Origin: Opitutus sp. ER46
GTDB lineage: Bacteria; Verrucomicrobiota; Verrucomicrobiia; Opitutales; Opitutaceae
Assembly: GCF_003054705.1 (NCBI RefSeq)
Contig: NZ_QAYX01000025.1
Span: 310,001-374,000, forward strand
Direction: 5' to 3'
DNA length: 64,000 nucleotides
Shown: positions 1 to 9,882 of the stretch, in pieces
How the letters are laid out: the number at the start of each line of letters is the position of its first letter
Position numbering within the stretch: the first letter of the stretch is position 1
The notes under the pieces: generated by a model
What the model was told of the DNA's origin: nothing
Databases searched by the model: none
Seen by the model: the letters and a program-made list of their open reading frames with translations, nothing else
Translations under genes and position numbers: made by a program

Positions 1-282
1 GCGGACGGCCGTTTCCTGGGCGCCAAGAGCTATGCTCTCCTTAACGTGGAGTTGGAACAGGCGCTCACCCAGACTTGGTCGGTAGTGGCGTTTGCCGATG
101 CGCTGGGCAATGCCACGCAGTTGCGTGACTATCCATTCCGCGAGCGGCTCTACAGCGTCGGGCTGGGGCTACGGTACCAGACGATCGTGGGTCCGGTTCG
201 CCTCGAATACGGCCGCAACGTCAATCCCCGGCACGACGATCCGCCGGGCACGTGGCAGGTATCCATTGGCTTCCCCTTCTAG
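1..282 (+). CDS. Omp85-family outer-membrane protein (BamA/TamA-like), 3' end only
   Basis: The reading frame is open from base 1, so the 5' part lies outside the window; 93 codons remain. The visible piece looks like the last beta-strands of an Omp85 barrel. A Gly-rich strand is followed by VVAFADALGNA, then GLGLRYQTIVGPVRLEYG, and the protein ends in Phe (SIGFPF), as is usual for outer-membrane barrels recognised by BAM. The family includes BamA, which inserts barrels, and TamA, which helps autotransporter assembly; the tail alone cannot separate them. No obvious link to the downstream peptidase gene, which is 178 bases away beyond an inverted repeat. Confidence 0.8.
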   Translation, partial: ADGRFLGAKSYALLNVELEQALTQTWSVVAFADALGNATQLRDYPFRERLYSVGLGLRYQTIVGPVRLEYGRNVNPRHDDPPGTWQVSIGFPF

Positions 283-361
283 CGGGGGCGGGTACTGGCG
301 CGAAACCCGGGGCCCAAAGGGCGGGGAACACTTCGTGGGCGCCCGGGTAGAAAACGTTTAG

Positions 362-395
362 GCTTTTCCATTGCAGCCGTTTTCGCTGGAAAAGC
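362..395. repeat. Perfect 9-bp inverted repeat after the Omp85 gene
   Basis: GCTTTTCCA (362-370) and TGGAAAAGC (387-395) can form a stem with a 16-base loop. No U-run follows, so it is a weak terminator candidate for the Omp85 gene. A second small palindrome, CCCGGG-CT-CCCGGG, lies just downstream at about 423-436. Confidence 0.35.
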
Positions 396-460
396 GGAGG
401 CTCTGGCTAAGGTAAGGGCCTCCCGGGCTCCCGGGAATTCAGTCAACCAACTTCAGAAAC

Positions 461-1177
461 ATGATCACCACAATCGCAGCAGCACTCATCCCTGGATGGC
501 TGTTCTTCGTTCTCTTCATCGCGGTCTTTATCTTTGCGATGTACGCGCAGATGCGCGTTTCGAGCACGTACGCGAAGAATGCCCAGATTCCCTCGCGCGG
601 TGGCATCCGCGGTCGTGAGGCCGCCGAGGCGGTCATGGCTCACGCCGGCATCACCGATGTGACGATCGAAGAGACCGAAGGACATCTGACCGATCACTAC
701 GATCCGATCAACAAGCGGCTGGTGCTGTCCTCGGAGAACTATCATGGCTCAAGCCTGGCCGCGCTCGGCGTAGCCGCGCACGAAGCAGGCCACGCGATCC
801 AGCACAAGGTCGGTTACTCGATGCTGAATCTGCGCATGGCGCTGGTGCCGGCGACGAGCATTGTCTCGAAGGTTCTCCCGATCGTGATGATCGCGATGTT
901 CATTCTCCCGATGTTCGCCCATCTGCGCGGCGTCGTTCTGGATATCGCCATCATCTGTTACGCGGTCCTGACCTTCTTCCAGTTGGTCACGTTGCCGGTC
1001 GAGTACGACGCGAGCCGCCGCGCCAAGGTGCAGCTCGTGCAGCTCGGAATCGTCGACCGCGATGAGATGGAGGGCGTGGACCAGACACTCAATGCTGCGG
1101 CCTTGACCTATCTCGCCGCATTCATCGGTTCCCTGCTGAACCTGATCTATCTGCTCTCCGCGCGCCGCGACGACTAA
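461..1177 (+). CDS. Zinc membrane metallopeptidase, YugP type
   Basis: 238 residues. A hydrophobic segment (about 12-30) anchors the N-terminus, HEAGH at 107-111 supplies two zinc ligands and the catalytic Glu, and two long hydrophobic stretches (about 138-175) precede LPVEYDASRRA. Glu181 there is the likely third zinc ligand. This layout is that of the YugP-like neutral zinc metallopeptidases (Zn_peptidase_2). The family is thought to act on membrane or misfolded proteins, but substrates are not known. It starts at the first ATG in frame, with no clear Shine-Dalgarno, and is followed by a terminator. It appears monocistronic. Confidence 0.9.
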   Translation: MITTIAAALIPGWLFFVLFIAVFIFAMYAQMRVSSTYAKNAQIPSRGGIRGREAAEAVMAHAGITDVTIEETEGHLTDHYDPINKRLVLSSENYHGSSLAALGVAAHEAGHAIQHKVGYSMLNLRMALVPATSIVSKVLPIVMIAMFILPMFAHLRGVVLDIAIICYAVLTFFQLVTLPVEYDASRRAKVQLVQLGIVDRDEMEGVDQTLNAAALTYLAAFIGSLLNLIYLLSARRDD

Positions 1178-1196
1178 GGAGCTGGTACGAATCTCT

Positions 1197-1246
1197 GGCG
1201 CCCGGCAGGCATGCGGTCAGAGCCGCAGCGGCCGGGCGTCTCTTTT
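1197..1246 (+). terminator. Rho-independent terminator of the peptidase gene
   Basis: GGCGCCCGGC (1197-1206) pairs with GCCGGGCGTC (1231-1240) over ten base pairs including one G-U. A small inner hairpin sits in the loop, and TCTTTTA follows. It lies 20 bases after the peptidase stop and just before the convergent end of the receiver gene at 1257. Confidence 0.7.
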
Positions 1247-1256
1247 AGCTTCGTCA

Positions 1257-1637
1257 TTACTGCTGCGGCGGCGACCGCCCTACGACCCGGTTGACCGCCT
1301 CGAGCAGTTCCTGCGGCGAGAACGGTTTCGAGAGCACGTAGTCGGCGCCGATGCGCCCGGCGATATTCAGGTAGAGCTTCGAATTGGCGACGCCTCCCGA
1401 CATCGCGATGATCGGCACTTTGGGCTGCTCGCGACGCAACTGAAGAATGGTTTCAACGCCCTCCTGTACCGGCATGACGATATCGGTGATGACGACATCG
1501 GCGGGCGCGGCCCGGAAACGATCCAGCCCGGCCTGGCCGTTGTCCGCTTGATCGACGATGTGGCCTGAAATCGCCAGAGTCCGGGCGAGCACGTCGCGAA
1601 GCAGGTCGTCGTCGTCAATGATCAGGATACGGGCCAT
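1257..1637 (-). CDS. Single-domain response regulator (CheY-like)
   Basis: 126 residues, a complete receiver domain and nothing else. The acidic pocket is IIDDDD (6-11), the phosphoacceptor is Asp52 (ITDIVMP), the switch residue is Ser80 in IIAMSGG, and the conserved Lys is Lys104 (SKPF). It starts 12 bases after the stop of the LuxR-type regulator, on the same strand, so the two are probably co-transcribed. With no output domain it likely acts by protein contact, or as a phosphate relay for the upstream hybrid kinase; the partner is not visible. Confidence 0.92.
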   Translation of the reverse strand: MARILIIDDDDLLRDVLARTLAISGHIVDQADNGQAGLDRFRAAPADVVITDIVMPVQEGVETILQLRREQPKVPIIAMSGGVANSKLYLNIAGRIGADYVLSKPFSPQELLEAVNRVVGRSPPQQ

Positions 1638-1649
1638 GGGTTGGGCTGG

Positions 1650-2291
1650 TTACGGGCTGATGAGGCCCTTGCGAATGGCAAACCGGACCAGGTCGGTCTG
1701 GGTCTGCAGTCCCAGCTTCCGCAGCAAGTTGGTGCGGTGCGTTTCCGCGGTGCGCGGACTGATGAAGAGCTTTTCGGCCACCTCGGTGTTGCTGAGGCCT
1801 TCGGCGGCAAGCTGGAGGACCATGCGTTCACGTTGGGTCAGGTGGTGCAGCGGATCGTTGTCGTCCGCGGGTTTTGCGGCCAGCGCGTTGATGGCCCACT
1901 CGGAAAGCGTGGCGCTGAGATAGCGGCGGCCGGCGAGCACTTCCTTCAGGGCGCGGGTGATGTCCTGGGACTCGGATCCCTTGAGCAGGTAGGCCATCGC
2001 ACCGGCCCGCAGCGCCTCGATCACGTAGGGCTCGTCGTTGTGCATCGAGAGCACGATCACGCGGGTGTGGGGACTGCCGGCCCGCACCTGGCGCAGAACC
2101 TCGAGGCCGTGCACGCGCGGCATGTTGAGGTCGAGGATGAGGATGGCGGGCTTGAACTTGTCGACGAGCTGCGTGGCCGTCAGTCCGTCCGCCGCTTCCC
2201 CCACCACGCGACAGGTGCCGTCCTGCTCGAGGATGCTGCGCAGGCCGTGGCGAACGATCTCGTGGTCGTCGGCGATGATGGCGGAAATCAT
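1650..2291 (-). CDS. NarL/LuxR-family DNA-binding response regulator
   Basis: 213 residues. Receiver domain 1-120 with acidic Asp8-Asp9, phosphoacceptor Asp54 (LILDLNMP) and Lys104. A LuxR-type helix-turn-helix follows at about 150-205 (LTQRERMVLQLAAEG, then EVAEKLFISPRTAETH). The start used is the ATG at 2291, which overlaps the stop of the upstream histidine kinase by ATGA. A longer open frame reaching 2675 is only the out-of-frame shadow of that kinase. The overlap and the HisKA_3-type kinase next door are the classic arrangement of a NarL-type two-component pair. Target genes are unknown. Confidence 0.93.
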   Translation of the reverse strand: MISAIIADDHEIVRHGLRSILEQDGTCRVVGEAADGLTATQLVDKFKPAILILDLNMPRVHGLEVLRQVRAGSPHTRVIVLSMHNDEPYVIEALRAGAMAYLLKGSESQDITRALKEVLAGRRYLSATLSEWAINALAAKPADDNDPLHHLTQRERMVLQLAAEGLSNTEVAEKLFISPRTAETHRTNLLRKLGLQTQTDLVRFAIRKGLISP

Positions 2292-3862
2292 GACGCGTAG
2301 GAGTGGGGGCCGAGGTCGAACTCGGCGTGGAGACGGGTGCCCTGTCCGGCCTGGGAAAATATCTCGAAGCGGCCGCCGGTGAGCCGGACCCGCTCGGCGA
2401 GCCCGGCCAGCCCGAGCGAATCGCGCCGGGCGAGGGCGGCCGCGGCATCGAACCCCCGGCCGCGATCGGCCACCTCCACGTGGAGGATCGACTCGTCGGC
2501 GGTGACGGTGACCACCGCCGCGTTGGCGCCGGAATGCCTGGCCACATTGGTCAGCGCCTCCTGGACCATGCGGAAAACGGCGATCTCGATCTGCGGACTG
2601 AAGCGCCGCTCCGGCAGGGACAGCTCCAGTTCGATCGCCGTGCCGGTCTGCTGGTGGACGGTCTTCGCGTGCCACTCGAGCGCCGGGCGGAGCCCCAGGT
2701 CATCGAGCAGCCGGGGGCGCAACTGGAGGGTGAGCGCGCGCACGCTGCGCAGCAGTTCGTCGGTCACGGCCAGCGCGCCGCGCAGCCCCTCGGCAGAGCC
2801 GTTATCCCGGGCCGCCTCGAGTTGGAACCGCAAGCCCGTGAGCAGTTGCCCGATCTGGTCATGCAGTTCCTGGGCGAGGCGGTGGCGCTCCTCCTCCTGG
2901 ACGCTCAGGAGCCGGGTCGAGAGTGCCTGCAGGCGTGCCGCGTTCTCCTCGGCGCGGTGCTCCGCTTCGCGCCGTACGACGATCTCGTTCTCCAGGTCGC
3001 GGGTTCTCGCGGCGACCTGATCGGCCAGCGATTGGTTCAGGGCCTCGAGCTGGCGTGTGAGCTCGGCATTGAGTCGCTCGGCGTCCGCCTGACGCAGCGC
3101 GTGGTGGAGCGAGAAGACGAGCTCGGTGTAGCAGTCGGGGCCGCGCAGGAGAAAGTCGTGCGCGCCAAGCTTGAAGGCGGCGATGGAAGTCTCCGCGTCC
3201 TGGCGGCCGGAGATGACAATGACCGGCAGGCCTTCGTCGTGGGCGCGCAACTGGCGCAGCGCCGCGAGCATCTCGCCCGACTCGACATTGGGACCGACGA
3301 CGACTGCGCCAGGCGCAGCGCCCGACCGCAGGATCGATTCGAGTGCGGCTGGAGCGTCCGTGGTGATCTGCAACGCCGGCACGCTGGTCGCGAGAAACAC
3401 GGCGAACTGGTCGCGCTCTTCGGGGAGGGGATCGAGGAAAAGCAGGCGGCGTGGCAGCGCGCCGTCGGACAGGGCGCCCGTGCGTCGCCGGGGGTGTCGG
3501 GCCTGCACCCGGCGCACAATCTCGGGAATGCGGCGGAACTCCGGCGAGCTCTTGTCGATGCAGTCGATCGCGCCGGCCCGCAACGCGCGCACGGCAAGCT
3601 CATGCTGCCCATGGCCGCTGACCATGATGACCGGGGTGGTGTCGCGGCGTGCGGCAAGCTCGCTGAGTACGCGCAGGCCGTCGAGGTCGGGCAGCATCAG
3701 GTCGAGCAGCAGGACGTCGTATTCGCGCTCCTGCATCGTGGCGAGGCATCCGCGGCCGGTCGTCGTAACATCGAGCTCGATGTCCGCGCCGGCGTGCGAG
3801 AACGCGAACCGGACCACTTCCGCGACATGCGGATCGTCTTCGGCGTAGAGCACATGCATCAT
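2288..3862 (-). CDS. Hybrid histidine kinase: REC, degenerate REC, HisKA_3, HATPase
   Basis: 524 residues, cytosolic, with no membrane segment. The first receiver (1-120) is intact: Asp9-Asp10, LLLDLMLPDLDG with phosphoacceptor Asp, and Lys in CIDKSSP. The second (about 140-255) has lost its phosphoacceptor (VVVGPN replaces the usual hydrophobic-Asp motif) and its Lys (LLRGP). A coiled coil (about 255-310) leads to a HisKA_3 dimerisation region with the phosphorylatable His in LAQELHDQIGQLLTG, then an HATPase domain (ATP-lid DRGRGFD). N-terminal receivers mean it is itself controlled by an upstream kinase. It overlaps its LuxR-type partner by four bases. The start at 3862 encodes two successive Met codons. 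Confidence 0.92.
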   Translation of the reverse strand: MMHVLYAEDDPHVAEVVRFAFSHAGADIELDVTTTGRGCLATMQEREYDVLLLDLMLPDLDGLRVLSELAARRDTTPVIMVSGHGQHELAVRALRAGAIDCIDKSSPEFRRIPEIVRRVQARHPRRRTGALSDGALPRRLLFLDPLPEERDQFAVFLATSVPALQITTDAPAALESILRSGAAPGAVVVGPNVESGEMLAALRQLRAHDEGLPVIVISGRQDAETSIAAFKLGAHDFLLRGPDCYTELVFSLHHALRQADAERLNAELTRQLEALNQSLADQVAARTRDLENEIVVRREAEHRAEENAARLQALSTRLLSVQEEERHRLAQELHDQIGQLLTGLRFQLEAARDNGSAEGLRGALAVTDELLRSVRALTLQLRPRLLDDLGLRPALEWHAKTVHQQTGTAIELELSLPERRFSPQIEIAVFRMVQEALTNVARHSGANAAVVTVTADESILHVEVADRGRGFDAAAALARRDSLGLAGLAERVRLTGGRFEIFSQAGQGTRLHAEFDLGPHSYAS

Positions 3863-3984
3863 GGCACGAGGGAAGGCATCGACTGAAAGGGAACGACCTG
3901 AAGGAAATTACCCAGCGACAAACGCGACGAAAAAGTACGGGAGGGCCCGGATGGGCAACTGGGGTGAAGCAGCCTATTTTCCTC

Positions 3985-4190
3985 ACCGTGGACTCGTCCA
4001 GCGCGCTTTTCGCGCCGCTTGGTTTCATCGGGCAGGACAGCGCGCGGCACCTCCGTCCACCGCGGCTGCGCTGGGGCAGCCAGAGGATCACTTTGCTGCA
4101 CTGACATGGTTCCACGGACTCTGCCGTGGCCACGACATCCAGCGCGCCCGGAACGAATAACAGTCCGGGTGCGCTGGATTTTTCGTTTTC
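3985..4190 (+). ncRNA. Candidate small RNA or leader ending at a strong terminator
   Basis: The 387-base gap between the minus-strand genes at 3862 and 4250 has no convincing gene, yet contains plus-strand RNA structure. There is an AGCGCG/CGCGCCGCT hairpin (about 4000-4018), a perfect CCACGG/CCGTGG hairpin (4112-4117 with 4124-4129), and a long terminator hairpin at 4137-4179. The segment TCCAGCGC at 3997-4004 repeats the 5' arm of the terminator and could compete for its 3' arm. No plus-strand gene lies upstream to need this terminator, hence the small-RNA idea. The 5' end given is arbitrary and no family was recognised. Confidence 0.35.
4137..4184 (+). terminator. Strong rho-independent terminator, plus strand
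   Basis: ATCCAGCGCGCCCGG (4137-4151) pairs with CCGGGTGCGCTGGAT (4165-4179) with one G-U, and TTTTCGTTTTC follows. The U-run is on the plus strand, although all flanking genes are on the minus strand. Confidence 0.7.
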
Positions 4191-4249
4191 AGCGAGCCCG
4201 ACGGGCAACGGCCCCCCCTTGAACCAAGGCCGTGCGTGAGCGCAACCGG

Positions 4250-4627
4250 TCAGGAACAGCGGGAGTAGATCTTCTGCAGCATCGCCACCGACGCGGTGGG
4301 TGCGGTGCTGGCGGATGCGGGGCGGGCGCCCCCGAGGCTGAGGCGCAGCAGCAACTGTTCGTTCTCCTTGTCGAGCTGGAGAACCTGGAGAATGCGTGCA
4401 CGGGTCTTTTCGAGCAGGTCGCGTCTTTCCGGATCGCGGATCGAGGCGGCAGGAATCGAGCGGAGCGCGCCGAGCGACACGTCGAGCCGCTCCAGCAGTT
4501 GGCGCTTGCGGGTCAGAAACTCGGCGTCCGGGGCGCGCTGGTGCTGGCGGAGAAAGCGGTTCTCATCCAGCACGCACTGGTGAATCTCATCGCAGAGCTG
4601 CTGGTGGTCTCGAATCGGATCGTTCAT
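4250..4627 (-). CDS. Small coiled-coil protein, FlgN-like
   Basis: 125 residues, nearly all helical: a repeated Leu/Glu/Arg pattern such as LTRKRQLLERLDVSL and LLEKTRARILQVLQLDKENEQLLL. The spacing of a Glu-rich helix, then K-R-x-LLERLD, recalls the FlgN family of flagellar export chaperones, which hold hook-filament junction proteins. The C-terminal 25 residues are Ala/Ser/Pro-rich. The start at 4627 overlaps the stop of the TPR gene (ATGA), so it is translationally coupled and third in a three-gene operon. The resemblance is weak, and a generic helical protein cannot be excluded. Confidence 0.6.
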   Translation of the reverse strand: MNDPIRDHQQLCDEIHQCVLDENRFLRQHQRAPDAEFLTRKRQLLERLDVSLGALRSIPAASIRDPERRDLLEKTRARILQVLQLDKENEQLLLRLSLGGARPASASTAPTASVAMLQKIYSRCS

Positions 4628-6024
4628 GGCGTGGCGGCATTCGGGGGTGGTGTCGGAGGATTGGCCACCTGCTTGCCGGTCGTCGAGTCGAAGAATGAGC
4701 TGACTTCGCGGGTCACGCGGTCGCGCCACGCGAGATGTTCGATTCGCCACGCCGCCATCTCCGCGAGTTCAGCATATTGCGGGGCGGGTTTGGCGCCGGC
4801 CAGATCGATCACGCTTTGAAAAGAGTCCCGGGCGCGCTCCACCGAGCCGAGCCGCTCGAAGCAGAGTCCCAACTGGTAGGTGATCGGCAGGCGCCACGAG
4901 AGGTCGGGCGAGAGCTCGAGCAGCGCGGAGTAAATCTTGTGGGCGTCGACGATCGCGCCCTGGTCGAAGAACTCGTTGGCGAGCTGATTGCCGGTGACGA
5001 GTTGCCAGTACAGCCAGCGCTTGGGCGCCGTGGCGACGCGGGCCTTCTCGGCGCGGAGCAGGTCGAGCGCGACGGCGAACGCTTCCTGGGGGCGTTTCAG
5101 ATCCCGCAGGGTCATCGCCAGCAGGTACCGTGCTTCCGGCATGTTCTCGTCGTCCGGCCACTGCTCGATGTAGGCACGAAAGGCCGTGACGGCGGCGTCG
5201 AGCTTGCCTTCACGTCGGAGCGCGTCGGCGGCCTTGAAGTGGGCCCGGGCGCGGTCGACCGGGGCAACATCCAGCAGCCGAAACTTCGTGTAGTACTTGT
5301 TCGCCTCCTCGTATTCGCCGGCGGCGAAGTGGGTCTCGGCGATCTCGAACTGCGCGGTCTTGGCGAGCACCTGGTAACGCTCGAAGTCTTCTCCCGCCAC
5401 CTTGAGCGTCGAATTGATCACACTGTAGAAACGCGCGATCGCGAGCTTGTAGGCGCCCATGTCCCGCAGGGTGCGACCGAGTTCCAGCAGCGCGTCGGGC
5501 ATGCGCTCGTCCCCGGGATAGTCGGCCAGGAAGCGTTCGTAGATGGCGGCGGCCTTGGTGAACTCGCCCTTCTTCCGATGCATGTGACCGAGCCCGAGCA
5601 GGGCGGACTTGGTGGCGCGCACATCGGCGTCGCTCGAGTTCAGCACCTGTCGGTAGGCGATCTCGGCGGCTTCGTAATCCGGGGCGGCCCGGTCGGTGAG
5701 GCTGGCCCCGAGGTTCAGCAGCCCCTGGATTTCGTCCCGAATATTGCGTTTTTCCGACTGCGCTGCCCTTACCGCCGGGGAGGCCTGGGTCTCCTTGCCG
5801 CCGGTCACATTTCCGGCGAGAGGCGCGAGCAGCGTGCTCGGCGTGGAGGAGACGGCAGGCGCGGCGGTTTCACGCGCGGCGCTGAGTCCCTGCAGGGGAG
5901 CTGGCGCCGGAGCCGCGGGCGCGGGCGCTTCACTCGCCCGGGCGCGCGCGTTCAGCACCAGCACGAGCGCCAGGCAGGCGACCGCGCGTGCGAACGAGAA
6001 CGGCGCAGGGCGAAAACGAATCAT
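4624..6024 (-). CDS. Secreted TPR protein (YbgF/BamD-like repeat type)
   Basis: 466 residues. A signal peptide (Arg-rich start, hydrophobic FARAVACLALVLVLNARARA) is followed by an Ala/Pro-rich stretch and then tetratricopeptide repeats from about residue 105 to 430. Examples include YEAAEIAYRQVLN, TKAAAIYERFLADYP, YEEANKYYTKF and ARDSFQSVIDLA. Repeats of this type in exported proteins usually build periplasmic scaffolds for envelope complexes. It overlaps both neighbours by four bases. A GCCGATAC box (minus strand, 6652-6659) 50 bases before the first operon gene may be a sigma28 -10 element, but its -35 is poor. Confidence 0.82.
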   Translation of the reverse strand: MIRFRPAPFSFARAVACLALVLVLNARARASEAPAPAAPAPAPLQGLSAARETAAPAVSSTPSTLLAPLAGNVTGGKETQASPAVRAAQSEKRNIRDEIQGLLNLGASLTDRAAPDYEAAEIAYRQVLNSSDADVRATKSALLGLGHMHRKKGEFTKAAAIYERFLADYPGDERMPDALLELGRTLRDMGAYKLAIARFYSVINSTLKVAGEDFERYQVLAKTAQFEIAETHFAAGEYEEANKYYTKFRLLDVAPVDRARAHFKAADALRREGKLDAAVTAFRAYIEQWPDDENMPEARYLLAMTLRDLKRPQEAFAVALDLLRAEKARVATAPKRWLYWQLVTGNQLANEFFDQGAIVDAHKIYSALLELSPDLSWRLPITYQLGLCFERLGSVERARDSFQSVIDLAGAKPAPQYAELAEMAAWRIEHLAWRDRVTREVSSFFDSTTGKQVANPPTPPPNAATP

Positions 6025-6599
6025 CTGGGCGATTGCGTGTAGGTGGCAGAGCTAGGCGGAATCGGCGCCGGAGCCGGAGCGGACGGGACCCCAGGAACCA
6101 AGACGGTCACGTCACTCGGGTTGCGGGCCGCACCGGGAATCTGGAAGTACGGCAGAAAATCTTCGGGATGGATAACAGGGCGGGTGTTGTCCGGCAAGAT
6201 GGCAGGAGGCGGTTTGGCGACGGGAGTCGCTTCGCGCACATTCGTGTTCTCTGGTCCGGCCGTTTTTGTCGTGGCGTCCGTCGCGTCAGTTCCGGGCAGA
6301 ACAGCGCCCGTGTTGGCTGCACCGACCGCCGATTCCGCATCCGTGGAGGCGGGAACCGGGGGCGCGGCAGGAGCCGGGCGAGTCACCAGGTCGGGAGGAG
6401 GAGGCGCTTCCTGAATCCGCAAGGTAGGCGAACCGAGTACGGGCAGATAGGGGGTATCTGCCACGGGCCCATTGACGGTTCGCAGGCGGGTGCCAGCGTG
6501 GCCCTCGTCGAGGGTCAGCGCCGGTACCAGTAGCAGCGAAAGGCAATGCAAAGCCCTGCGCACACCGGCCGGTAGGTGCGGTGGTTGGCGGTGATTCAT
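6021..6599 (-). CDS. Exported Pro/Ala-rich protein of unknown function
   Basis: 192 residues. The N-terminus has a positively charged start and a hydrophobic run (ALHCLSLLLVPALTL) that reads as a signal peptide or anchor. The rest is low-complexity Pro/Ala/Thr, with one more ordered patch, HPEDFLPYFQIPG, near residue 145. No family is recognised. The ATG at 6599 was chosen because the residues upstream of it are Arg/Pro-rich and unlike a protein start; GGAAACGAA precedes it as a weak ribosome-binding site. It is the first gene of the three-gene operon and overlaps the TPR gene, so a shared envelope complex is a reasonable guess. Confidence 0.6.
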   Translation of the reverse strand: MNHRQPPHLPAGVRRALHCLSLLLVPALTLDEGHAGTRLRTVNGPVADTPYLPVLGSPTLRIQEAPPPPDLVTRPAPAAPPVPASTDAESAVGAANTGAVLPGTDATDATTKTAGPENTNVREATPVAKPPPAILPDNTRPVIHPEDFLPYFQIPGAARNPSDVTVLVPGVPSAPAPAPIPPSSATYTQSPR

Positions 6600-6754
6600 T
6601 TCGTTTCCGACATTCCATGGTGGTGGATAGTCCCGATAATTGCCCGCTGGTGTATCGGCACGGTCGTGCCCTTTCTGAACCGGAATTCCTGCCCGCGGCG
6701 CCGGTATTCTGCGGTCGGCGCCGGATTGAAATCCGCGCACCGAGGCCTTGCCGC

Positions 6755-8668
<1,914 letters not shown>

Positions 8669-8687
8669 GGCCGACTTCGGCAGGCGG

Positions 8688-9614
8688 CTACAGCAGCCCC
8701 TCAATCATGGAGGGCAGTCGGCGCAGCGAGTTGCCGATCGCGGCCCGGGCCAGTTCGTTCTCATGGTCTTCGTTGCCGTAGAGGATGCTCCAGCCGGGGA
8801 GACTCATCCACGCATCGGTAGGGATGGAATCGACCTGCTCAAAGCCGCTGTGAATCGCGTGATGGCGGACGACGTAATCCGCGACCTGGATGGCCGCGGC
8901 GAAAAACTGATGTTCGGGCGCCTTCTCCGGGGCGTCGTGGTGTTCAACCGCCATCACGATCTCGTCGGGGAGGTTGTGCCGGCCAAGGTAGTAGGCGCCA
9001 ATCTGGCCGTGGTCCCAGCCGATGATCTCGCGCTCCCGCGCCGCCACATCTGCCGGCGTGTGCACCCGGGTGGCGATGATGGCCTGCAACTCGTCGGGGA
9101 AGGCATAGGCCATGATGATCTTGCCCACGTTGTGCAGGAGGCCGACGAGATAGTCGGTGTCGTCGTCGATGTGCAGCGCGGTGGAGCTCAGGATCTCCCG
9201 CGTCATGATCGCGGTGCCGATGCTGTGCGTCCACAGGTCGCGCCACGGGAGGGGACGCCCGCTCTGCAGACGTCCCAGCTCCTCCAATACGGGGGTGGCC
9301 ATCGCCAGCTCGCGCACCTGACGCAGGCCGAGGAAGAACACGGCCTCCTCGATGTTGTTCACGTGGGTCGACAGCCCGAAATAGACCGAATTGACCATGC
9401 GCAGCAGCCGCGCCGCGAGGGACGGGTCGCGGCGGATGACCTCGGCAATCTGAGAGAGGACGCTGCGCTCCGACCGCACGAGCGCGTTGAGCTCCCGGTT
9501 GACGCTCTGCAGCGAAGCGAGCTTGGGGCAGGCAACAATTCGGCGCTTGATCTCGTCCTCCGAGTAGGGCGCGGCGCAGGCGCAAGGGACGGGAACGGAG
9601 GCGGCAGGAGACAT
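8688..9614 (-). CDS. HDOD-domain signalling protein
   Basis: 308 residues. The HDOD domain covers about 30-235 (RIVACPKLASL, DPSLAARLLRMVNSVYFG, AVFFLGLRQVRELA, YLVGLLHNVGKIIMAYAFP). HDOD proteins resemble HD hydrolases but usually lack a full metal site; they act as adaptors in two-component and c-di-GMP signalling. Here the HD pair reads HN (LLHNVGK). The ATG at 9614 is chosen over a TTG at 9704 that adds 30 non-conserved residues. It precedes the PAS hybrid kinase on the same strand, so the two probably work together. A sigma28-like promoter lies at 9664-9690. Confidence 0.9.
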   Translation of the reverse strand: MSPAASVPVPCACAAPYSEDEIKRRIVACPKLASLQSVNRELNALVRSERSVLSQIAEVIRRDPSLAARLLRMVNSVYFGLSTHVNNIEEAVFFLGLRQVRELAMATPVLEELGRLQSGRPLPWRDLWTHSIGTAIMTREILSSTALHIDDDTDYLVGLLHNVGKIIMAYAFPDELQAIIATRVHTPADVAAREREIIGWDHGQIGAYYLGRHNLPDEIVMAVEHHDAPEKAPEHQFFAAAIQVADYVVRHHAIHSGFEQVDSIPTDAWMSLPGWSILYGNEDHENELARAAIGNSLRRLPSMIEGLL

Positions 9615-9663
9615 GCGAAAGGGAGGTGACGCGACGACGGAATGCGGCACGTGCTGCCGGTGT

Positions 9664-9690
9664 TTATCGGCGTTTTCGGGCGGCGCTTGA
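9664..9690 (-). promoter_or_regulatory. Sigma28-type promoter candidate for the HDOD/kinase operon
   Basis: On the minus strand the -10 box GCCGATAA (9671-9664) matches the flagellar sigma28 consensus 8/8. A -35 of TCAA (9690-9687) lies 15 bases upstream, matching 3/4. The predicted start is near 9657, about 43 bases before the ATG. Confidence 0.5.
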
Positions 9691-9847
9691 GGGAAACTGC
9701 TCAAGCGCGGGGCGATCGGGCCGAAACAAAACCAACCCAGGCTTTCGCGCCCGAAATCGTCCGGTATTGTCTGGCGAGCCCGCCGGCATTTGCCCCGTCG
9801 CAGCCGGCTGGGGCGGCCGTCCTGATGACGGTCGCTACGCCATTTAC

Positions 9848-9874
9848 TTAAATTACGCGCCCCGCAGCCGATAA
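9848..9874 (+). promoter_or_regulatory. Sigma28-type promoter candidate before HDOD gene 9883
   Basis: GCCGATAA at 9867-9874 is a perfect sigma28 -10 box. TTAA (9848-9851, 15-base spacer) or TAAA (9849-9852, 14-base spacer) can serve as -35. The predicted transcript start, about 9881, is only two or so bases before the ATG. Confidence 0.55.
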
Positions 9875-9882
9875 TCTATCTG

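Noticed and set aside
3861-4160. A 99-codon plus-strand frame in the gap upstream of the hybrid kinase
   Set aside because: Composition is not protein-like, and it overlaps RNA hairpins; a structured RNA explains the region better.
8669-8704. TTG start at 8704 for the PAS hybrid kinase
   Set aside because: It would overlap the HDOD gene by 17 bases with no coupling motif; ATG 8668 gives a normal start.
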